This document shows, in pieces, positions 11,679-20,513 of a stretch of 64,000 nt of DNA (positions are counted from its first letter, which is position 1; each line of letters begins with the position of its first letter). Position numbers and translations under genes: made by a program. The notes under the pieces are model-generated. The model was not told the DNA's origin and did no database searches. It worked only from the letters and a program-made list of their open reading frames with translations. Origin of the DNA: a bacterium (GTDB taxonomy: Bacteria; Actinomycetota; Acidimicrobiia; Spongiisociales; Spongiisociaceae); NCBI GenBank assembly GCA_026710435.1, contig JAPOQZ010000013.1:17027-81026 (forward strand), written 5' to 3'.

Positions 11679-12991
11679 GCGCCGACAACCGCCTCCTGGA
11701 CTGGTATCAAGGCGTCGTTGACGAGTACCGCCGGATCACTCCCCGATCCGCGGCCCTGTTCGTCCGGGGCGGCGGCGTCCTACCCGGCGGGGACACCCGG
11801 TACTCGATCACCACGCGCCCCCACCCTCCCTACTTCGAGCGGGGAGAGGGCCCCTACATATGGGACGTGGATGGAAACCGCCGGCTCGACCTGAACAACA
11901 ACTCCACCGCTCTTGTCCACGGCCATGCCCATCCCGACATCGTGGCGGCGGTCCGGTCCCAGGCGGGGTCGGGAACCGCTTGGGGAGGCCACAACCCGAC
12001 CGAGGTCGACTGGGCGAGCATTCTTTGCGAGCGAATCCCTTCGATCGATCGGGTGCGCTTCGCCAACTCAGGTACCGAGGCCAACATGCACATGCTCAAG
12101 GTGGCCCGAGCATTCACGGGCCGCGACCTGGTCCTGAAGCTGGACGGCGCCTACCACGGAACGTACGACGGGTTCGAGTTCGCGTCCGCTCCGGCCGGAG
12201 ACGGCATGGTGCCCAGCACCGGGGGAGTGCCCACCAATCTGTCCTCGAATGTCGTCCTGGGCGCCTGGGGCGATACGGATGGTGTCACCCGCCTGGTACG
12301 GGAGAAGGCCGACCAACTGGCCGCGGTGATCCTCACACCGTTCCGGTCTGCGGGCGGATTCGCCCATCCACCCGAGGGATTCCTGGAGAGGCTGCGCTCG
12401 GTGACAGCCGACGAAGGCGTGCTGCTCCTATTCGACGAGGTGATCTCCCTGCGGCTCGGGCTGGGAGGAGCGCAGGACCGCTACGGGGTGATACCCGACA
12501 TGACGGCCCTTGGGAAGCTGATAGGGGGCGGGCTCCCGGTGGGCGCATTCGGCGGGAGGGCGGACATCATGGCCGTGACAGACCCGATGGGCGACATGAA
12601 GGTGGCCCTCGCGGGCACCTTCAACGCCAACCCGATGACCGCTGCCGCAGGGGTTGCGGGCTTGAAGCTCCTAACCCCCGACGTCTACGAATGGATCGAC
12701 CACCTAGGCCGTTTGCTCCGTGAGGGGTTGTCAGCAGCCGTGAACGAATGCGGTCTACCGCTCAGGGTCGAGGGTGGAGGCTCACTACTCAGCCTGGCAT
12801 GCGAGCCGGAGGTTTCCCGACCGGACGTGGTGATGACCGGTCTCGCCCTAGCGTTTGCCAACCGGGGCTTCTTCGGCTTTCCATTCCTGTCCACCTCCTC
12901 GGTTATGAAAGAAAAACACATCAGATCCGTGCTACATGTAGCCGAACCCGTGTTGGACAGTTTATCCATTGCCTTGATGACTCATGAGTAA
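11675..12991 (+). CDS. Class-III PLP aminotransferase (glutamate-1-semialdehyde aminomutase-like)
   Basis: A 438-residue fold-type-I PLP enzyme. SGTEA (132-136) is the phosphate-binding region, DEV around D254 contacts the pyridine nitrogen, and K281 in ALGKLIGGGLPVG is the Schiff-base lysine. It resembles GSA aminomutase, but many homologues outside heme operons act on other amines, and here it is coupled (ATGA overlap) to the phosphotriesterase-like gene, suggesting transamination of that enzyme's product. The last ~90 bp become noticeably A/T-richer, merging into the low-GC gene that follows. A stub of a paralogue lies at 31684-31812. Confidence 0.9.
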   Translation: MSADNRLLDWYQGVVDEYRRITPRSAALFVRGGGVLPGGDTRYSITTRPHPPYFERGEGPYIWDVDGNRRLDLNNNSTALVHGHAHPDIVAAVRSQAGSGTAWGGHNPTEVDWASILCERIPSIDRVRFANSGTEANMHMLKVARAFTGRDLVLKLDGAYHGTYDGFEFASAPAGDGMVPSTGGVPTNLSSNVVLGAWGDTDGVTRLVREKADQLAAVILTPFRSAGGFAHPPEGFLERLRSVTADEGVLLLFDEVISLRLGLGGAQDRYGVIPDMTALGKLIGGGLPVGAFGGRADIMAVTDPMGDMKVALAGTFNANPMTAAAGVAGLKLLTPDVYEWIDHLGRLLREGLSAAVNECGLPLRVEGGGSLLSLACEPEVSRPDVVMTGLALAFANRGFFGFPFLSTSSVMKEKHIRSVLHVAEPVLDSLSIALMTHE

Positions 12992-12994
12992 CTA

Positions 12995-13639
12995 ATGGTG
13001 ATACACGGCTCCTGGTGTAAGACTCGTATATGGCCGACAACTTGTATGTCGTGTGAGACCAGGGTCTGGTACTTTTCCTGTGAGTGTGGATCCCGAGTGT
13101 TTTTTGATGAACTCGGCCTTCCTTGGCCGATACATAACTGCGAGACTTCATGGCTACGAGACATCGAAAGGGTAATCGAGTCTGATGGGAGTATTCGAAT
13201 TGACTTGACCGAAAATATATCGGCAATAAGGCCTGCCATATATAGAAGTCAACCAAGGCTCTCCGACCTCTCATCCTCAAGGGTTCGGTTGATTTCAATG
13301 GATCCTGTAGAGCCTTTAGAAGTACAGGAACTGTATGCTACACTAGAAGAGGTCACACACGGATCCACTATTAAGAGAGAGCTTGGACTGCCTGATACGG
13401 CTATAGTCTCCGCGTTTCTTCGAGATCTAGGATCGAGTTGGCAGAGAACCTTAGGACGTATCACCCTCCTGAAAACCACTTCCAGTATTAGGCACATGGA
13501 GAAGTATATTGCAATGATCCCGGCCAGCTTGATTAATGACCATAGAAGTAAGGTGGGTAGTCAGGTTCATGTAATCCTATCTTCGATAGGACTGTCCAGT
13601 AGGCAGGTATGGGTGTGTACCCACCTGTCGATAGAATAG
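12995..13639 (+). CDS. Hypothetical zinc-ribbon protein in a low-GC island
   Basis: A 214-residue protein of unknown function. The N-terminus contains a Cys cluster (C17, C20, C29, C31, H47, C49) and the phrase GSRVFFDELGLPWPIHNC, which I recognise as a recurrent N-terminal module of scattered uncharacterised bacterial proteins (CPxC...VFFDELGPPWPxHxC), probably a structural zinc site. The rest (about 60-214) is not recognised; it looks alpha/beta with a Leu/Ile-rich C-terminus. Base composition is far lower in GC than the neighbours and rare codons (ATA, AGA, TTA) are common, which points to recent acquisition. ATG 12995 follows the preceding stop by three bases; ATG 13046 (M18) is an alternative start. 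Confidence 0.6.
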   Translation: MVIHGSWCKTRIWPTTCMSCETRVWYFSCECGSRVFFDELGLPWPIHNCETSWLRDIERVIESDGSIRIDLTENISAIRPAIYRSQPRLSDLSSSRVRLISMDPVEPLEVQELYATLEEVTHGSTIKRELGLPDTAIVSAFLRDLGSSWQRTLGRITLLKTTSSIRHMEKYIAMIPASLINDHRSKVGSQVHVILSSIGLSSRQVWVCTHLSIE

Positions 13640-13813
13640 ATTGAGGCTACTTGATAACTATTCGGCTGCAGTAGGTCAGGAAACGGATCAGTTGGAGCGA
13701 TGTGACGACTGGGGATGAAGGTGAATCCGTTCGAGTCAGCTTCCCTCGGCAGGTGTGCTCCACCACTTCTAGCTAGCGCTCCGACGTGTCGGTTGATCAC
13801 GTCGTGGACTGCT

Positions 13814-15175
13814 TCAGATCTCCAGGAGGGCCTGTTCGACTACCTCGGGGAGAGCGGGGTGGATGTAGTACTGGCCGCGGGCCATCTGGTCGATGGTTAG
13901 GTCGAAGTGCATGCCCTGGATGAGTTGTTGGATGAGGGTGGGTGCCTGGGGGCCGATGATGTGGGCGCCCAGTAGCCGGCGGGTCTCGACATGAGCGATG
14001 ACCTTGGCCACGCTGTCGGTGTCCTCCATGGCCCAACCGTATGCAGCCGCGGCGTAGGGCTGGACGTGGCTCACGTAGGGAATCTGCTTCTCCCGGCACT
14101 GCTGCTCCGTAAGGCCCACGCTGGCGATCTGTGGGTAGCCGAACACCGCGTGGGGGATGAAGCGATGGTCGACGGTGGCCGGAATGTCGGGGTTGGTGAG
14201 GTTGTGCCGTACGACACGGGCCTCGTGGTTGGCAACGTGTTTCAATTGGACGGGGTTCGTGATGTCACCCAGGGCCCATACCCCGTCGACGCTGGTTCGA
14301 AGTTGGTCGTCGGTGATCACGAAGCCGCGTCTGTCGACCTCGATCCCTCCCGCGGCCACGTCAAGCTGGTCGGAATTGGGCCTCCGGCCGGTCGCAACCA
14401 GCAACTCATCGCCCCGCAACTCGGTGCGGTTCCCGGCCTCGTCGACCAGGCTGATCACCACTTCGGCTCCGTCCTGGCGGACCTCGATCAGCCGCGTGTG
14501 GGTACGCACATCGAAGCGGCGGGAGTAGGCGGCGGTGAACCGGCTGGAGATATCGTGGTCCTCTCGGCGCAGGAAGGTGTCACCCCTGAGCAGGAAGGTA
14601 ACTTCCGAGCCGAACGCGCCCATGACACCGCCCAACTCGGCCGCGATGTAACCCGCCCCGATCACCAGCAGTTGCTCCGGCAGCCGGTCGAGACGCATGA
14701 TCGAGTCCGAAGTGTGGTAGCCGCAGCCGGCCAGGCCGGGCACAGGGGGCACCATGGGCCGTCCTCCCGCCGCGATGACGATCCGGTCGGCGGTTATGAC
14801 ATCGTCGCCTACCGCCAACTGCTTCGGTCCCACGAACCGCCCGGACTCGGCGTACACGGTCACGTTGGGAAGTTCCTCCCGGTAGACACGGCCTCCCTCG
14901 GCGATCAGGTCGATCCGGCCGAATACACGGTCACGGATGGCGGGCCAGTCGGCGCCTTCGAAACGGGTGCTGACGCCCAGTCGTTCGCTGTCGGACGCCA
15001 ACTCGGCCATCTCCGCCGCGTAGACGAACATCTTGGAAGGTATACAACCCACGTTCAGGCAGGTACCCCCGAAACGATCCCGCTCCACGATTGCAACGTC
15101 CCAGTCGTCGTGTTCGGGTCCGATCACCGAATTGCCCGAGCCGGTGCCGATGATCATCAGGTCGAAGTTACGCAT
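13814..15175 (-). CDS. mtr: Mycothione reductase
   Basis: A flavoprotein disulfide reductase (453 residues) that keeps mycothiol reduced with NADPH. The N-terminus MRNFDLMIIGTGSGNS is the FAD-binding segment with the GTGSGNS variant typical of mycothione reductases; redox cysteines are C39 and C44 (GGTCLNVGCIPSK). VIGAGYIAAELGGVMGAFG is the NADPH Rossmann site, and the C-terminal YYIHPALPEVVEQAL supplies the catalytic His of the partner subunit. ATG 15175 fits the family start; an in-frame upstream stretch to 15262 is not conserved-looking. With mca at 44632 it shows that the organism uses mycothiol. Confidence 0.92.
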   Translation of the reverse strand: MRNFDLMIIGTGSGNSVIGPEHDDWDVAIVERDRFGGTCLNVGCIPSKMFVYAAEMAELASDSERLGVSTRFEGADWPAIRDRVFGRIDLIAEGGRVYREELPNVTVYAESGRFVGPKQLAVGDDVITADRIVIAAGGRPMVPPVPGLAGCGYHTSDSIMRLDRLPEQLLVIGAGYIAAELGGVMGAFGSEVTFLLRGDTFLRREDHDISSRFTAAYSRRFDVRTHTRLIEVRQDGAEVVISLVDEAGNRTELRGDELLVATGRRPNSDQLDVAAGGIEVDRRGFVITDDQLRTSVDGVWALGDITNPVQLKHVANHEARVVRHNLTNPDIPATVDHRFIPHAVFGYPQIASVGLTEQQCREKQIPYVSHVQPYAAAAYGWAMEDTDSVAKVIAHVETRRLLGAHIIGPQAPTLIQQLIQGMHFDLTIDQMARGQYYIHPALPEVVEQALLEI

Positions 15176-15326
15176 TGCGTCCGGCACCCTAGCAGTGTGT
15201 CCGAACCGAGGGAGTCCCGACCGCGTCATACCAGCGAACAGCGCCTGTTCCGGATCAGCCACACCTGCCAGTCTGATCGTTGCGCCGGATTGGCAGGTCG
15301 GCTCGATGATGCGACGCCGGGCAGAA

Positions 15327-15342
15327 TACCTGACGTCAGGTA
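15327..15342. promoter_or_regulatory. 16-bp perfect palindrome upstream of toxin-antitoxin-like pair
   Basis: TACCTGACGTCAGGTA is a perfect 16-bp palindrome lying 15 bp before ATG 15358. TAAGAT at 15341-15346, overlapping its right end, resembles a -10 hexamer. The location and symmetry fit an operator for an autoregulated toxin-antitoxin promoter; binding by the upstream small protein is inference. Confidence 0.55.
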
Positions 15343-15357
15343 AGATATGTATTGAGG

Positions 15358-15600
15358 ATGAGACGTGTACCTGAGAGGTTCTGGAAGTCTTTCTGGAACC
15401 ACCCCGACCCCGGCCTACTCCGGCTGCCCGGGGACGCAGACTACGTTGCCGGACGGATGTTCAACGGCCCCTGGCCGGACGCAGCCGTCTGGGCATCGGT
15501 GCACCTACCAATCGAGGCGCTCGAATACTGCCTGACCTTACGTTCTACCAAGCCGGTCACACGAGACCTGATCGTCAACGCCCTCAATGCCCGTCGCTGA
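15358..15600 (+). CDS. Small protein paired with AbiEii-like nucleotidyltransferase (putative antitoxin)
   Basis: An 80-residue protein, MRRVPERFWKSFWNHPDPG at its N-terminus, rich in Trp and aromatic residues. It is not recognised with certainty, but small proteins beginning with a P-x-x-FW motif commonly precede AbiEii-type nucleotidyltransferases, where they act as antitoxins. ATG 15358 is preferred over TTG 15352; no ribosome site is evident and the -10-like element lies about 12 bp upstream, so the message could be leaderless. The 3' end overlaps the next gene by 14 bp. Confidence 0.65.
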   Translation: MRRVPERFWKSFWNHPDPGLLRLPGDADYVAGRMFNGPWPDAAVWASVHLPIEALEYCLTLRSTKPVTRDLIVNALNARR

Positions 15601-16240
15601 CGGCGTCCTGACCTCCGCCATGGTGGAGATATGGGACTTGGTCGGATCCTTGTCGCCGGCTTCAGGGGAACTCATGGGCGGGACGGCTCTGGCAGTACAT
15701 CTGGAGCATCGACAGTCGGAGGACCTAGACATATTCGTCCACCGTCCTTTCGATCCCTTGATCTTGCTCGAGCGCCTACAGGAACATGGTCCGGTGGAAG
15801 CCGACTACTTGTCGGAGGGCACGCTGAACTGTTTCTTCGAAAATGTGAAACTTCAGTTCCTCGTAGCTACCGGGCAGCAACGTATCGAACGTGGCCGCAT
15901 GGTTGGGGAGATGGCGGTTGGCTCGTTCCCGGACGTAGTCGCAACCAAACTCAAGGTTGTGGGAGACCGGGGGGAATTACGCGACTACTACGACCTGATG
16001 TGCATCGAAGTGATGGGCGATACAGACGTCATGGCGATGCTGGACTGGTATTGCCTGCGATACGGACTGAGCAGCACGCACCAAAGCGTCTATCACATCG
16101 TCCGGGCCCTGGGCTCCTTCAACGATGTGGCCGATGATCCGTGGCTCTCGGCAAGCCTTGGCAAGCCGGGATTGTTGGATGCTGTAGCTGAGTACTGGCA
16201 ACATCGCCAGCCGGAGATTGCCAGGGTACTGTTTCGGTGA
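15587..16240 (+). CDS. AbiEii-like nucleotidyltransferase (putative type IV toxin)
   Basis: A 217-residue protein of the AbiEii/COG2253-type nucleotidyltransferase family. The active-site signature is present: GGTALAVHL at 31-39, then SEDLDIF (44-50) with the metal-binding Asp pair D46 and D48, and the downstream R-x-Y-Y-D-L motif (LRDYYDL) shared by this family. Characterised members transfer nucleotides to tRNA or other targets and inhibit growth, guarding against phage as AbiE-type systems. It overlaps the small upstream gene, as expected for a toxin-antitoxin operon. Chromosomal drift to a non-toxic role cannot be excluded. Confidence 0.8.
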   Translation: MPVADGVLTSAMVEIWDLVGSLSPASGELMGGTALAVHLEHRQSEDLDIFVHRPFDPLILLERLQEHGPVEADYLSEGTLNCFFENVKLQFLVATGQQRIERGRMVGEMAVGSFPDVVATKLKVVGDRGELRDYYDLMCIEVMGDTDVMAMLDWYCLRYGLSSTHQSVYHIVRALGSFNDVADDPWLSASLGKPGLLDAVAEYWQHRQPEIARVLFR

Positions 16241-16278
16241 CCTCGACCCTCCTAGGGGCGGGCCGGTTGGTCTGCCGG

Positions 16279-17318
16279 TTAGTTCCTCGAGGGCTTCATG
16301 CGGGCTACGTGTCCCCGGCGGGTTCCGGTAGGGCCGTTCGGGTCAACGGCCACCGCGCCCCCGACGATCACCCATTCAATACCCGAAGGGGATAGTTCAG
16401 GCGCGTCGTAGGTCGCTCGGTCGATCACCGTATCCGGGTCGAAAGCGACCAAGTCGGCCCGCTGTCCCGGCGCGATCTCGCCGCGGTTCTCCAGCCCGAC
16501 CCGCCGGGCGGCCCGGAACGACAGCCGGGCGATGGCTTCACGTACCGTGACGATGCGGTCCCTGATGGCGTAGCGGCCCAGGAACCGGGGTGCGGTGCCC
16601 CACAGCCGTGGATGTGGCGAGGCGGCGAAGACGGCATCGCTGCCCACCAGCATGGCCGGGTGACGGGCGATGTCCTTGACGAGGGACTCGTCCGCGTAGT
16701 GGAGGATGACCGACCTCGTCGGTGCTGGCGTAGGCGCCCGGCGTGTACACCAGGCCGAAGGAGATTCCCCAAGCGCCCGCCTCTATTCCCGTTGCGACCT
16801 CGCGCTTCGTGGCACGAAGCTCGCCGTCGTCCGTTGCCCGCTGCGCCCCCCCGAGGACGGCGTCGCGCACCGCCCCATGGGGGACGAAGGGACACAGCGT
16901 GATGGCTGGGCGCGTACGGTCCAGTTCGTCCAGGTACTCGCCGATCGACCGCTAGGGCCACTCGGGGGGACCGGGGCCTTCGGACAGAGCCAGTTGCGTC
17001 ATCCGGTCGGTGAGCCGCTTATTCGTAACGGGTGCGGGACCCATCCCGTCGGGGTTTATTAGTTAGTTCCGTGGTGAAGCCTTGGAGCAGTTTCGGGGTC
17101 AGGAGCGGATCCTCGAATGAGCGCAGGGCGCTATGAGCGTGCATGTCCACGAACCCCGGCACCAGCGATAGCCCACCGAGGTCGACGGTCCGGTCCGTCT
17201 CGGGCCGCAGGTCGGTACCCACCGCTACTATGACGCCGTTGTCGATTGCGACATCTCCCGGCCAAGGCTCGGCATCGCCGGGGAAGATCGTCGCATTCCG
17301 CAGGAGAAGGTTGACCAT
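16279..17318 (-). pseudogene. N-acyl-D-amino-acid deacylase (D-aminoacylase family), degraded
   Basis: Pieces of one amidohydrolase gene are found in order but not in one frame. The N-terminus (17318 downwards) shows VPGFVDMHAHSALRS with the HxH metal site and GFTTEL. A frameshift near 17055 follows; the frame that continues (PDGMGPAPVTNK) hits TAG at 16954-16952 where EWPWRSIGEYL would be expected. The middle (AVRDAVLGGAQR to SFGLVYTPGAYASTDE) is then joined near 16710 directly to ILHYADESLVKDIARHPAML, so about half the enzyme is deleted. The C-terminus (GQRADLVAFDP) is intact to 16279. Full-length relatives are ~500 residues; this span could encode only ~345. Confidence 0.88.
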
Positions 17319-17347
17319 CCGCCGAGCCTACCGGGGAGAAGCTCGCG

Positions 17348-18922
17348 ATGACCGGCGTCGAGGCACTGATCGAATCGCTCCGGGCGAACGGTGTTCGGCA
17401 TGTCTTCGGCATTCCCAGCACCCATACGCTCGAGATCTACCGCGCGCTGGGCAAGGCGCCCGACATCGCGCACATCACCACCACTCACGAGCAGGGCGCC
17501 GCCTTCATGGCGGATGGCTACGCGAGGGCGACCGGTAGGCCGGGGGTGTGCATCGTCACGACCGGTCCGGGGGTTACGAACGCTGCCACCGCGATCGCCG
17601 AGGCCTACTCCGACTCCGTCCCGGTGCTGTGCATCACGGCCCACATCGTAAGCGAGGACATCGGGCGCGGTCGTGGCCACTCCCACGAGCTCCGTTCCCA
17701 GGAGAGCGTGCTGGAGGGCATCACCGACGAGAACCGGCTCATCCTGTCGCCTGATCAAGTGGGAGAAGCCACACACGACGCGTTCCGCAGGTTCGGGAGC
17801 AGGCGGCCCCGGCCGGTGTGTTTGGCCATTCCCGTAGACGTGCAGGAAGCGGCAACCACAATCCCGATCCCGGACGCGTCGGCCCACAACCCTCCCGCTC
17901 CCGATGCGGACGCGCTGGAACGGGTCTCCGATCTGCTCGATTCGGCTGCAACTCCGGCGATCATCGCGGGTGGGGGAGCGCAGGATGCTGCCAAGGAGTT
18001 GCTGGCGCTCGCCGAGCGTCTGGACGCGCCGGTAGTGACCACGCTCAACGGGAAGGGAATCGTCCCGAGCTACCACCCCCTAGAGGCTTCGCTGGTGATA
18101 TACCGCTCGGTGGTGCGTTTCCTCGAAGAGTGTGACGTGGTCCTGGCTGTGGGGACCGAACTCAGTCCGGCGGACTTCTGGACGGGACCGCTGGAACTGG
18201 GCGGCAAGCTGGTGCAGGTGGACATAGATCCGGACCAGATCGGGCGTAATCATGCGGTGGACCAAGCAGTAGCGGGGGATGCAAGGGCGACGCTGAAAGT
18301 GATGCTCGACTCCGGGGTGGGAGCGGGATCGCGGTCGGGTGCCTCCCGAGCCGAATACGTGCGCGGTGTGGCGGAGAAGGAGGCCCTGAACATGGGCCGC
18401 CCCTACCTTCCCTGGGTCCGAGCCCTGCGCAGGGCGATGCCCGAGGAGTCCTCCCTCGCTCTCGATGTGGCGATGGTGGCCGGATTCGGGGCCTATCCCT
18501 TCTACGGACTCCCGGGGCCGAGGACATGGATGAATCCGTCCGGACTCGGCACGCTGGGATACGCACTGCCGGCAGCAATCGGCGCCAAGGTCGCCCGGCC
18601 GGAGCGCGCGGTGGCGGCACTCGTGGGAGACGGCGGTTTCATGTTCACAATGTCCGAGTTGATGGTGGCTGTGCAACACCGGCTGGCCCTCCCGGTGGTC
18701 ATCTGGAACGACCGGGCCTTCGGGGAAATAGGCCGCCTGATGCGTGAACGCGGGTACGAGCCGTTCGCCACCGATCTCCACGTCCCGGACCTGGCAACCC
18801 TGGCGACCGCCTACGGTGCATCGTTCGCGCGGGCCTACGAGCCCGACGATCTGGTGACTGCCGTGGAGGGTGCCCTTGTGGCGGATGGCCCGACGTTGGT
18901 CGAGGTCCCTGCATGGACCTGA
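17348..18922 (+). CDS. Thiamine-diphosphate enzyme, acetolactate synthase large-subunit family
   Basis: A 524-residue cytoplasmic TPP enzyme with the three ALS/pyruvate-oxidase-type domains. Glu48 in THEQGAAFMADGYAR is the cofactor-activating glutamate; GDGG at 427-430 followed by WND about 25 residues later is the Mg-TPP site. It lacks clear features that would fix it as biosynthetic acetolactate synthase, has no small subunit gene nearby and is shorter than IlvB, so it may be a 2-oxoacid decarboxylase or carboligase. It overlaps the next gene (an aminotransferase) by 10 bp, implying that the two act on linked metabolites. A ribosome site (GGGGAG) precedes ATG 17348. Confidence 0.85.
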   Translation: MTGVEALIESLRANGVRHVFGIPSTHTLEIYRALGKAPDIAHITTTHEQGAAFMADGYARATGRPGVCIVTTGPGVTNAATAIAEAYSDSVPVLCITAHIVSEDIGRGRGHSHELRSQESVLEGITDENRLILSPDQVGEATHDAFRRFGSRRPRPVCLAIPVDVQEAATTIPIPDASAHNPPAPDADALERVSDLLDSAATPAIIAGGGAQDAAKELLALAERLDAPVVTTLNGKGIVPSYHPLEASLVIYRSVVRFLEECDVVLAVGTELSPADFWTGPLELGGKLVQVDIDPDQIGRNHAVDQAVAGDARATLKVMLDSGVGAGSRSGASRAEYVRGVAEKEALNMGRPYLPWVRALRRAMPEESSLALDVAMVAGFGAYPFYGLPGPRTWMNPSGLGTLGYALPAAIGAKVARPERAVAALVGDGGFMFTMSELMVAVQHRLALPVVIWNDRAFGEIGRLMRERGYEPFATDLHVPDLATLATAYGASFARAYEPDDLVTAVEGALVADGPTLVEVPAWT

Positions 18923-20058
18923 CCGAGCGTTTCCGGTCCCTGTTTCCTATCACCGAGACCCGCGCGTACCTGTTCGCCGGAGGTCTTGCCCCGGCTGCGA
19001 TTCCCGTGAAGGCGGCTCTCGACCGGTGGTCCGATCGATGGATGCTCGATCCGGCTTACCACCGGGCTCGGTACTTCGACGAATGGGAGATCCTGAAGGG
19101 TCGCCTGGCAGCCGTGCTGGGTGCCGACCCTGACGAGATTGCCATCGTCGACAACACCTCGCGCGGGTCGAACCTGGCGGTCCAGATGATCGAACCCCCT
19201 CCCGGCGCCAACATCGTCACGGATCCGACCTCCCATCCGAGCGCGGTCTGGCCCTGGCTGCTGCCCAAACGCGACCCGGTCGAGATCCGGTCGGTTCCCG
19301 ATGGCCCTTCCTCCACCTGGATGGCGGGAATAGAGAGCCTCGTGGATGAGAACACCATCGCGGTGCTCGTCTCACATGTGGATGCCCGGACCGGATTCCG
19401 GCACGACCTCCGTAGGCTTGCCGACCTCACCCATGGTTGTGGCGGCTACCTCATCGTCGACGCCGCCCAGTCGGCCGGCGCCGTCCCCATCGAGGCGGAG
19501 GCCGACGGGGTCGACTTCGTCAGCGGCACCCTGATGAAGTGGTTGCTGGGTCCACCGGGTCTCGGATTCCTTTACGCGCGCCGCGACCATGTCGAGTCCA
19601 TGGCGCCACCCCACGTCGGATACGTGGGCGCCTACTGGGAGAGCGGGCCGGACGATCGCGGCAGCCTCGCGTTCCGCCCCGGCGCACTACGCCACGAAAT
19701 AGGCCTGGCGGACCTCCCCGGCATCGCAGCGGCGAGTAAGGGACTGGAAGTCATCCTCGAGGCCGGCATCGTGGGTATCGAACGTCACGTCCTCGACCTG
19801 ACCGGCAGGATGATCGACGGATTGGCCGAGCGGGGGATCCGTGTACTGACGCCGGCGAGCCGCGCCGAGCGCGGTGGGGTAGTGGCCTTCCACTTCACCG
19901 GCGCTGTATCGCTGGCCCGGTACCTTCGAGGGATCGGCGTGGACGTGTGGGGGTACGCGGAGGACGATCGGATGCGGGCCGACCCCCACCTCTACAATGT
20001 GCCGGACGACGTCGACCGCCTGCTCAAGGGAATAGACGAGTATCGCCGCCGGAGCTGA
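18913..20058 (+). CDS. Class-V aminotransferase family PLP enzyme
   Basis: A 381-residue fold-type-I PLP enzyme of the cysteine desulfurase / kynureninase / isopenicillin-N-epimerase branch. DAAQSAG is the cofactor-binding Asp region and Lys209 in SGTLMKWLLGPPG is the Schiff-base lysine. DNTSRGSN carries the usual Thr/Ser phosphate ligand region. There is no conserved Cys loop as in cysteine desulfurases, so a lyase, epimerase or aminotransferase role is more likely. ATG 18913 lies within the end of the TPP-enzyme gene, so the two are probably co-translated. Confidence 0.85.
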   Translation: MDLTERFRSLFPITETRAYLFAGGLAPAAIPVKAALDRWSDRWMLDPAYHRARYFDEWEILKGRLAAVLGADPDEIAIVDNTSRGSNLAVQMIEPPPGANIVTDPTSHPSAVWPWLLPKRDPVEIRSVPDGPSSTWMAGIESLVDENTIAVLVSHVDARTGFRHDLRRLADLTHGCGGYLIVDAAQSAGAVPIEAEADGVDFVSGTLMKWLLGPPGLGFLYARRDHVESMAPPHVGYVGAYWESGPDDRGSLAFRPGALRHEIGLADLPGIAAASKGLEVILEAGIVGIERHVLDLTGRMIDGLAERGIRVLTPASRAERGGVVAFHFTGAVSLARYLRGIGVDVWGYAEDDRMRADPHLYNVPDDVDRLLKGIDEYRRRS

Positions 20059-20513
20059 ATGGCCGGATCCGGATTCAATCGCTCCCTCACTCCGGTATCC
20101 AGGAGCATCAGCTACCCCGAGTCCGCCTGCTATCCACAGAGTGTTCGTCAGGAAACGAGGGTTGGAGGCGAGCCCGTACTGTTCGCGTCCCAAAGCCGGT
20201 GAGGAAGACCACTCGAACATCTCCGGGTCACGAGAGTCGCTCCCATGGAGTCCTCCCGTTCGGCCCGCCCCCTCCACCCCCGTGCCCGGGATTGCAACGC
20301 GTCGTGTCCACGCCTCTGTCAGTGGTGCGGCTCCTGCCGCGATATACCCCCGTCGGGGCCATCGAGACGACGTCGCTTCCTCGAAGCCACCGTCTGGTGG
20401 TATCACCTACCATGCGATCGGGGCGTGACAGAGTCAATACCCTTGTGTGCGTAGCTTTGGCGAGGCGGGCCCGGCCTGAAGGTCACGGTCGCCCCATATC
20501 CGGGAAGGGACCT
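20059..20513. other. 455-bp gene-free stretch
   Basis: No convincing coding region is seen. On the minus strand about 20196-20116 encodes a short peptide with the pattern ALGRE...LASNPRFLTN, reminiscent of the C-terminal region of CaiB/BaiF CoA-transferases, which could be a remnant, but nothing extends it. The 3' end must contain the promoter for the SDR gene. Confidence 0.4.

Noticed and set aside
11675..12991. Annotation as hemL (glutamate-1-semialdehyde aminomutase)
   Set aside because: Fold and motifs agree, but it is coupled to a hydrolase gene with no heme genes nearby, and a paralogue stub exists in an accessory locus.
17348..18922. Annotation as ilvB
   Set aside because: No small subunit or ilvC nearby and a shorter chain; only family-level assignment is justified.
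19947..20513. A 190-residue N-terminal extension of the SDR
   Set aside because: The extension is Pro/Arg/Ser-rich, overlaps the previous gene, and the Rossmann fold starts right after ATG 20514 with its own ribosome site.
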